From contig JAGABD010000045.1 in NCBI GenBank assembly GCA_017614795.1, positions 1 through 12,267 on the forward strand: a stretch of DNA of 12,267 nucleotides, written 5' to 3'. Numbering within the stretch: the first letter of the stretch is position 1; each line of letters begins with the position of its first letter. Position numbers and translations under genes: made by a program. This DNA is from Bacteroidales bacterium. Its GTDB lineage: Bacteria > Bacteroidota > Bacteroidia > Bacteroidales > UBA932. A model generated the notes under the pieces. It had not been told where the DNA came from. It did not search any database and was given only the letters and a program-made list of their open reading frames with translations. Positions 6,534-12,267 of the stretch are shown here, piece after piece.

Positions 6534-6547
6534 TTTGATGCCAGCAC

Positions 6548-6622
6548 AATAAAAATTCACGGGGCCACGCATCACTGCGAAGCCCCGCTACTTAACCTAA
6601 ACTTAAACTATGAAAAACTTCA
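6548..6622 (-). ncRNA. Candidate small RNA or attenuated leader
   Basis: On the minus strand a promoter (TTG, 20 bases, TACATTTG) predicts a transcript starting near 6622. It runs through an AU-rich stretch and then a GC-rich hairpin: outer stem GCGGGGC (6588-6582) with GCCCCGT (6565-6559), a 2x2 internal loop, and inner stem CGC/GCG around a six-base loop. UGAA and then UUUUUAUU (6555-6548) follow, which reads as an intrinsic terminator. The product would be about 75 bases. A short RNA bounded by a Bacteroidetes promoter and a terminator is how I recall the Bacteroidales-1 RNA family being described, but I cannot confirm membership. Because the operon's first start codon lies 51 bases downstream of the T run, it could instead be a leader with an attenuator. 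Confidence 0.5.
6559..6588 (-). terminator. Hairpin terminator or attenuator of the small RNA
   Basis: Six G-C pairs plus a closing G-U, an internal loop and a three-pair inner stem, followed after four bases by five Ts on the minus strand. It lies between an upstream promoter (6626-6656) and the operon's own promoter, so it could cut or gate read-through. It is not a useful terminator on the plus strand, where no T tract follows. Confidence 0.5.
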
Positions 6623-6625
6623 CGG

Positions 6626-6656
6626 CAAATGTACATATTTTTCTGAATATCAACAA
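6626..6656 (-). promoter_or_regulatory. Promoter of the candidate small RNA
   Basis: The minus strand has TTG (6654-6656), a 20-base spacer and TACATTTG (6626-6633), matching the consensus and spacing of the tRNA-Gly promoter at 66-97. No gene on this strand starts in the next 120 bases, which is why a short non-coding transcript is proposed. Confidence 0.6.
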
Positions 6657-6699
6657 CTCATTCGTAAAAAGTTTTACTTTTTTTGACGAAGATGTTTTA

Positions 6700-6707
6700 T
6701 ATCTTTG
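6700..6707 (+). promoter_or_regulatory. -7 element of the M16 peptidase gene
   Basis: TATCTTTG fits TAnnTTTG and ends 21 bases before the ATG at 6729. A TTTG lies only 14 bases upstream (6682-6685), so the -33 element is poor, although a T-rich run covers the expected place. The leader is A-rich, as is common for Bacteroidota start sites, with no Shine-Dalgarno sequence. Confidence 0.55.
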
Positions 6708-6728
6708 CAAAGCTTAAAGAAAAACGAT

Positions 6729-9632
6729 ATGAAGAAACTTATCCGAATTATTATTGCCGCAGTCGCGGCGATTGTCGCCCTGGGCGGGTGCCGCAGTTAC
6801 GAAAAAGTGGCCGGAGACCCCCTCAAGGCAAAGATCTACACCCTCGACAACGGGCTCAAGGTCTATATGACCGTCAACAAGGAAGAACCCCGCATCCAAA
6901 CTTATATCGCGGTGCGCGTCGGAGGCAAGAACGACCCCAAGGAGACCACCGGCCTCGCCCATTATTTCGAGCATCTTATGTTCAAGGGCAGCGAGAGTTT
7001 CGGCACGCAGGACTATGCCGCCGAGAAGCCCTATCTCGATGAGATCGAAGCCCTCTACGAAGAGTATCGCGGCATTACGGACCCGGCCGCCCGCAAGGCG
7101 CATTACCACAAGATCGACTCCGTGAGCCAGCTCGCGTCGCAGATCGCCATACCCAACGAGTACGACAAGATGATGAGCATGATCGGCGCCCGCGGCACCA
7201 ACGCCTGGACCTCGTATGACGAGACGGTATACACAGAGGACATCCCCTCCAACCAGATCGAGAACTGGGCGAAGATCCAATCGGACCGCTTCAAGCACAA
7301 TGTGATCCGCGGATTCCACACCGAGCTCGAGGCCGTGTACGAGGAATACAACCGCAGCCTTACCAGCGACAGCCGCAAGCTCTGGGAGACGCTTTTCGCA
7401 AAGCTCTTCCCCCACCATCCTTACGGCACCCAGACCGTGCTCGGCACCCAGGAGCAGCTGAAGAACCCCTCCATCGTCAATATCAAGCGCACCTTCAACA
7501 CCTACTACCGTCCCAACAACGTGGCGATCTGCCTTTCCGGCGATTTCAACCCCGGCGAGATGGTGAAGGTCATCGAGAAGTACTTCGGCGACTGGGAGCC
7601 CAATCCCGAGCTGCCCGAATTCAAATATGAAGAGGAAGAGCCCTTCACCGAGCCCGTCAAGGCCGAAGTTGTGGGACTCGAAGCCGAAATGGCCGCCCTC
7701 GGATGGAGGTTCCCCGGCCAGCGCGACGTGCAGACCACCGCGGTTGCCGAAATTGCCGGAGCCATCCTCACCAACGGACAGGCCGGCCTGGTGGACCTCG
7801 ACATCAACCAGAAGCAGAAGGCCATGTACATGTACGCCGGCGTCGAATCGATGCCCGACTACGGATGCTTCCTCGCTCTCGGAATGCCCAAGCAGGGACA
7901 GACACTCGACGAGATCCGCGACCTCGCCCTCGGTGAAATCGCGAAACTCCGCGAAGGCGACTTCCCCGAAAGCCTCATCCCCGCCACCATCAACAACATC
8001 CGCCTGAACAAGATGAAGGAACTGGAGAGCAACAGGGCCCGCGCCCACGCATTTGTGAACGCCTTCATCGCCGGAGTGGACTGGAAGGACGCCGCCCTCG
8101 ACATCGAGCGCTACAGCAAAGTGACCAAGGACGACATCGTGGCCTTCGCCAACAAGTATCTGGGAGACGACAACTACGCCATAGTGTACAAGCGCCAGGG
8201 CGTGGATCCCGACCAAAAGAAGATAGAGGCCCCCGAAATCACCCCCATCGCCACCAACCGCGACTGCAAGAGCGCTTTCCTGCAGGAGATCGAGGCGTCC
8301 GAGGTGAAGCCCATCAAGCCAGTCTTCGTGGATTTCGGCAAGGATATGAGCAAGAGCACCCTCTGCGAAGGTGTCGGCCTTCTCTACAAGAAGAACGAAA
8401 TCAACGGCATCGGCAACCTCCAGTTCATATTCAACGAAGGATATGAGGACGATCCCGCGATCAAGGCGGCGTTCGAATACCTGGGATACCTCGGCACTCC
8501 CGATATGAGCGCCGAACAGATTGCCACCAGGCTCTATGAACTCGGCTGCGACTTCAGTTTCAACCCCGGTTCGCATATGACCACCATCTCCGTCAGCGGA
8601 CTCGACGAGAACCTGTTCGAGGCCCTCGGCGTCGTGGAGAAGCTCATCTACGAGGGACAGCCCGACGAGGACATCCTCGCCAACCTCAAGCTCGACATCT
8701 TCAAGAGCCGCGTGGACGCCAAGGCCAGCCAGCAGAGCTGCTTCAGGGCACTCAGGCAGTACCTGTTCTACGGTCCCGAATTCATCAGGAAGAGCAACCT
8801 CGACAACGCGGCCATAAGCGCCCTCACTTCCGAAGTCCTGCTCGCCAAGTTTCGCGAACTCGCGGGCAAGGGTCACGAGGTCCTCTATTACGGCCCTACT
8901 TCAGAAGCTAAGGTGAAGGAAGCCCTCAAGGCGGGCCACAAGGTAGGAGAGAATCCCGAGGTCCTGCCCGAGCGTTTCACCGCCAATGTGCGCACCGAGA
9001 AGACCGAGGTGATCCTCGCCCCCTACGAGTCCAAGCAGTTCTACTATGTGCAGTACTCCGACCGCGGCGAGAAGTTCGACGCGTCGCAGCAGGCTTCCGT
9101 CGATATGTACAACGAGTACTTCGGCGGCGGAATGAACAGCATAGTCTTCCAGGAGATGCGCGAAGCCCGAGGCCTCGCCTACTCCGCCTACGCCTACCTC
9201 GACAGCCCCGACAACCTTGAGAACGACTACAGTTTCTTCGCCTTCATCGGTTCGCAGAACGACAAGCTCGCCAAGGCGGTCGAAGGATTCGACGAAATCA
9301 TCAACAGGATGCCCGAATCGCAGCCCGCGTTCGACATCGCGAAGAAGGGAATCCTTTCGAGGATGCGCACCGAGCGCGTCACCGGAATTGCGGTTCTCCT
9401 CAAATACCGCGAGTGCCGCAGGCTCGGCCTCGACAAGCCCCTCGACGAAGCCGTGTTCAAAGCCATCCAGGATATGACTCTCGAGGATGTCCTCGCCACC
9501 CAGAAGAAGTGGATTGCCGACCGTTCCTACGTCTATGCGATCCTCGGCGACGAATCCGACCTCGATGGCGCCTTCCTGAAGACTCTCGGCCCCGTGCGCC
9601 ACGTAAGTCTCGAAGAGATTTTCGGTTACTAG
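6729..9632 (+). CDS. M16 family zinc metallopeptidase lipoprotein, two-domain
   Basis: A 967-residue exported peptidase of the insulinase/pitrilysin (M16) family. It begins with a lipoprotein signal ending in LGGC (Cys21). The inverted zinc motif HYFEH lies at residues 78-82. An insertion of about 50 residues follows, and the third zinc ligand is probably E205 in ELEAVYEEY (199-207). The C-terminal half repeats the M16 fold without a zinc motif but keeps the substrate-binding FGGGM (798-802) and REARGLAY (811-818) segments, so the single chain should form the usual closed two-half chamber. Such enzymes degrade peptides in the periplasm or at the outer membrane. The start at 6729 is chosen because it gives the signal peptide and follows the promoter box. 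Monocistronic: terminator downstream, divergent from the minus-strand operon. Confidence 0.95.
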   Translation: MKKLIRIIIAAVAAIVALGGCRSYEKVAGDPLKAKIYTLDNGLKVYMTVNKEEPRIQTYIAVRVGGKNDPKETTGLAHYFEHLMFKGSESFGTQDYAAEKPYLDEIEALYEEYRGITDPAARKAHYHKIDSVSQLASQIAIPNEYDKMMSMIGARGTNAWTSYDETVYTEDIPSNQIENWAKIQSDRFKHNVIRGFHTELEAVYEEYNRSLTSDSRKLWETLFAKLFPHHPYGTQTVLGTQEQLKNPSIVNIKRTFNTYYRPNNVAICLSGDFNPGEMVKVIEKYFGDWEPNPELPEFKYEEEEPFTEPVKAEVVGLEAEMAALGWRFPGQRDVQTTAVAEIAGAILTNGQAGLVDLDINQKQKAMYMYAGVESMPDYGCFLALGMPKQGQTLDEIRDLALGEIAKLREGDFPESLIPATINNIRLNKMKELESNRARAHAFVNAFIAGVDWKDAALDIERYSKVTKDDIVAFANKYLGDDNYAIVYKRQGVDPDQKKIEAPEITPIATNRDCKSAFLQEIEASEVKPIKPVFVDFGKDMSKSTLCEGVGLLYKKNEINGIGNLQFIFNEGYEDDPAIKAAFEYLGYLGTPDMSAEQIATRLYELGCDFSFNPGSHMTTISVSGLDENLFEALGVVEKLIYEGQPDEDILANLKLDIFKSRVDAKASQQSCFRALRQYLFYGPEFIRKSNLDNAAISALTSEVLLAKFRELAGKGHEVLYYGPTSEAKVKEALKAGHKVGENPEVLPERFTANVRTEKTEVILAPYESKQFYYVQYSDRGEKFDASQQASVDMYNEYFGGGMNSIVFQEMREARGLAYSAYAYLDSPDNLENDYSFFAFIGSQNDKLAKAVEGFDEIINRMPESQPAFDIAKKGILSRMRTERVTGIAVLLKYRECRRLGLDKPLDEAVFKAIQDMTLEDVLATQKKWIADRSYVYAILGDESDLDGAFLKTLGPVRHVSLEEIFGY

Positions 9633-9649
9633 GCCCAAGCCGATATTCT

Positions 9650-9689
9650 AAGGCGGCAAACCGGGAGACCACTCCGGCTTGCCGCCTTT
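9650..9689 (+). terminator. Intrinsic terminator after the M16 gene
   Basis: Long stem: AAGGCGGCAA (9650-9659) pairs with TTGCCGCCTT (9679-9688), and after one A-C mismatch CCGG (9661-9664) pairs with CCGG (9674-9677), leaving a nine-base loop. The T tract is short (TTT, then GCTTT). It begins 18 bases after the stop codon. Confidence 0.75.
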
Positions 9690-9719
9690 GCTTTACGGGT
9701 CGGCCGCCACAAGATTGAG

Positions 9720-9754
9720 AAAAAAAGACGCCCGTTGTCCGTATGGCAACGAGC
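9720..9754 (-). terminator. Intrinsic terminator downstream of tRNA-Arg
   Basis: On the minus strand GCTCGTTGCC (9754-9745) pairs with GGACAACGGGC (9740-9730), with one bulged A and a T-G wobble, around the loop ATAC. GTC and seven Ts (9726-9720) follow. It lies about 125 bases past the tRNA 3' end. The AT-rich stretch between (9755-9879) contains nothing else I can identify. Confidence 0.65.
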
Positions 9755-9879
9755 GCAAAATAATCAGTTGTCCGAAGGCTTGCAAGAAAAGCAAAAAAAC
9801 AATTTGAAAGTTTTTCTGTTTCTTTAATTTTTAACTTTTTCCTATAGCCTTAAAACTGTTTCTTATATCGATTTTTTCG

Positions 9880-9951
9880 TACCCCCGAGGCGAATCGAAC
9901 GCCTATCGTCGGAACCGGAATCCGAAATTCTATCCATTAAACTACAGGGGC
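9880..9951 (-). tRNA. tRNA-Arg, anticodon CCG
   Basis: Minus-strand cloverleaf of 72 bases. The acceptor strand GCCCCTG (9951-9945) pairs with CGGGGGT (9887-9881) through one G-U and one U-G pair; the discriminator is A (9880). The anticodon stem TCGGA/TCCGA surrounds the loop TTCCGGT, giving anticodon CCG, which reads CGG arginine codons. The T arm is AGGCG, TTCGATT, CGCCT. No CCA is encoded. It is transcribed divergently from fabD. Confidence 0.94.
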
Positions 9952-9966
9952 GCGCGTAGCGGACTG

Positions 9967-9974
9967 CAAATTTA
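9967..9974 (-). promoter_or_regulatory. -7 element of tRNA-Arg
   Basis: The minus strand reads TAAATTTG, a perfect TAnnTTTG box ending 15 bases before the tRNA 5' end. No good TTTG is found at the usual -33 distance. Together with the box at 9988-9995 it forms an inverted repeat with a 13-base centre. Confidence 0.6.
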
Positions 9975-9987
9975 TGAAAAAGATTTG

Positions 9988-9995
9988 TAAATTTG
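9988..9995 (+). promoter_or_regulatory. -7 element of fabD
   Basis: TAAATTTG ends 7 bases before the fabD ATG at 10003, the same spacing as in the operon promoter at 6504-6511. With transcription expected to start a few bases past the box, the mRNA would be leaderless or nearly so. The -33 region is not recognisable. Confidence 0.55.
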
Positions 9996-10002
9996 TAGAA
10001 CT

Positions 10003-10890
10003 ATGAAAAAAGCGTACGTATTCCCCGGACAGGGCGCACAGTTCCCCGGGATGGGCAAAGAACTCTACGAATCCTCGCCCAAGGCAAAGTCCCTTATGGA
10101 CCGCGCGAACGAGATTCTCGGATTCGGAATCACTGACATAATGTTCGAAGGCACTCCCGACCAGCTGAAGGAGACGGCCGTCACGCAGCCCGCCATCTTC
10201 ATACATTCGGCTGTGCTCGCGCTTTGCGGCGAAGGACCCGCCCCGGACATGGTCGGAGGCCATTCTTTAGGCGAATTTTCCGCACTCGTGGCCTGCGGCG
10301 CCGTGGACTTCGAAGACGCCCTCAAACTGGTCGCCGTGCGCGCCAGCGAAATGCAGAAATGCTGCGAGAAGGTTCCCGGCACTATGGCCGCCATCATCGG
10401 CCTTCCTTCCGAAACCATCGAGAAGGTCTGCGAGCAGACCCCCGGCATCGTCATTCCGGCGAACTACAACTGCGACGGGCAGATAGTGATTTCGGGCGAA
10501 ACCGAGGCAGTGCTCGCCGCGTGCGAAAAGCTCAAGGAAGCCGGCGCCCGCCGCGCTCTTCCCCTCGCCGTGAGCGGAGCTTTCCACTCCCCTCTCATGG
10601 AACCCGCCCGCGCCGAACTCGCCAAGGCCATCGAGGCTACCGACATCAAGGCGCCCCGCTGCCCCATCTACCAGAACGTCAGCGCAAAACCGGAAACCGA
10701 CCCCGCCGTCATAAAGGCGAATCTCCTTGCCCAGCTCACCAGCCCCGTCCGCTGGACCCAGAGCGTGAAGCAGATGCTCGCCGACGGCGCCACCCACTTC
10801 GTGGAACTCGGTCCCGGCGCCGTCCTGCAGGGCCTTGTACGCCGCATCGCAGGTTCCGACGAATCGATAGTCATCGAAGGGAAAAATTGA
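10003..10890 (+). CDS. fabD: Malonyl-CoA:ACP transacylase
   Basis: A 295-residue cytoplasmic enzyme that moves the malonyl group from CoA to acyl carrier protein, supplying the elongation unit for fatty acid synthesis. It has the family's usual length and features: GQGAQFPGMG at residues 9-18, the nucleophile elbow GHSLGE with Ser88, the carboxylate-binding Arg113, and GAFHSPLM with the catalytic His195. A GQIVISG strand (159-165) and the late VELGPGAVL motif are also present. The start is firm, since MKKAYVFPGQG is the canonical N-terminus. No other fatty acid synthesis gene lies next to it here. It is divergent from tRNA-Arg and followed after 46 bases by the pyruvate oxidoreductase gene, with no terminator between, so read-through is possible. 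Confidence 0.96.
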   Translation: MKKAYVFPGQGAQFPGMGKELYESSPKAKSLMDRANEILGFGITDIMFEGTPDQLKETAVTQPAIFIHSAVLALCGEGPAPDMVGGHSLGEFSALVACGAVDFEDALKLVAVRASEMQKCCEKVPGTMAAIIGLPSETIEKVCEQTPGIVIPANYNCDGQIVISGETEAVLAACEKLKEAGARRALPLAVSGAFHSPLMEPARAELAKAIEATDIKAPRCPIYQNVSAKPETDPAVIKANLLAQLTSPVRWTQSVKQMLADGATHFVELGPGAVLQGLVRRIAGSDESIVIEGKN

Positions 10891-10891
10891 T

Positions 10892-10899
10892 TATATTTG
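10892..10899 (+). promoter_or_regulatory. -7 element of the pyruvate oxidoreductase gene
   Basis: TATATTTG begins 2 bases after the fabD stop and ends 37 bases before the next ATG. It is a perfect TAnnTTTG box in an otherwise short intergenic gap, so the downstream gene probably has its own promoter in addition to any read-through. No clear -33 element. Confidence 0.5.
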
Positions 10900-10933
10900 T
10901 AGGTTGGAAATCAATTAACAATAACCGATATAA

Positions 10934-12267
<1,334 letters not shown>

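Noticed and set aside
5498..6538. A 346-codon open frame on the plus strand
   Set aside because: Antisense to the beta-helix lipoprotein; its Asp/Ala/Val-rich composition reflects the repeats on the other strand.
6497..6547. Upstream in-frame ATG adding 17 residues to the beta-helix lipoprotein
   Set aside because: It would place the signal sequence internally and lies upstream of the TATATTTG promoter box.
6610..6717. A 35-codon plus-strand frame beginning MKNFTANV after an A-rich start region
   Set aside because: It runs through the M16 promoter box and opposes the candidate small RNA. It has no promoter of its own on the plus strand that I can see. It could still be a leader peptide, but the minus-strand reading explains the bases better.
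6714..8876. A 720-codon open frame on the minus strand opposite the M16 gene
   Set aside because: It lies wholly antisense to a gene with clear M16 motifs. Its Val/Leu/Gly/Asp-rich composition is what the complement of GC-rich third positions gives. No domain or promoter is seen.

Overview
The window looks like a chromosomal segment of an anaerobic member of the Bacteroidota, most likely the order Bacteroidales. The evidence is: repeated -7 promoter elements of the form TAnnTTTG, the phylum's housekeeping consensus; starts without clear Shine-Dalgarno sequences; lipoprotein signals followed by families typical of this group (DUF4493, DUF2490-like barrels, M16 lipoprotein); and a pyruvate:ferredoxin oxidoreductase. 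Coding DNA is fairly GC-rich, with AT-rich promoter gaps. The genus cannot be fixed from this stretch.

Layout. Bases 1-234 hold a tRNA-Gly(CCC) with a textbook promoter and an intrinsic terminator. Bases 235-536 carry no gene but are dense in short palindromes and hold two inverted 13-base matches to the 3' end of that tRNA. Bases 537-6496 are a six-gene run on the minus strand, read from high to low coordinates: a beta-helix carbohydrate-binding lipoprotein (Cthe_2159/DUF4353 type), a small secreted protein with YD-like repeats, a VTC-domain (polyphosphate polymerase-like) enzyme, a DUF4956 membrane protein, a DUF2490-type outer-membrane barrel, and, after a 98-base gap, a DUF4493 plus DUF6359-like lipoprotein. 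The first five are packed with gaps of 3 bases or overlaps of 4 and 11 bases. Just upstream (about 6548-6622, minus strand) is a candidate short RNA or attenuated leader with its own promoter and terminator.

Bases 6729-9632 (plus strand) encode a full-length double-domain M16 zinc metallopeptidase lipoprotein, ending in a terminator. A tRNA-Arg(CCG) on the minus strand shares a 51-base divergent promoter gap with fabD (malonyl-CoA:ACP transacylase, plus strand). The N-terminal 443 residues of pyruvate:ferredoxin oxidoreductase then run off the right edge; it has its own -7 element.

The right half is ordinary core metabolism. The left half is the part to study: the gene set suggests an envelope system that couples a cytoplasmic triphosphate-tunnel enzyme to a membrane partner, an outer-membrane barrel and surface-exposed lipoproteins. 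That functional link is inferred from operon structure and recalled family associations; nothing in the sequence proves the product.
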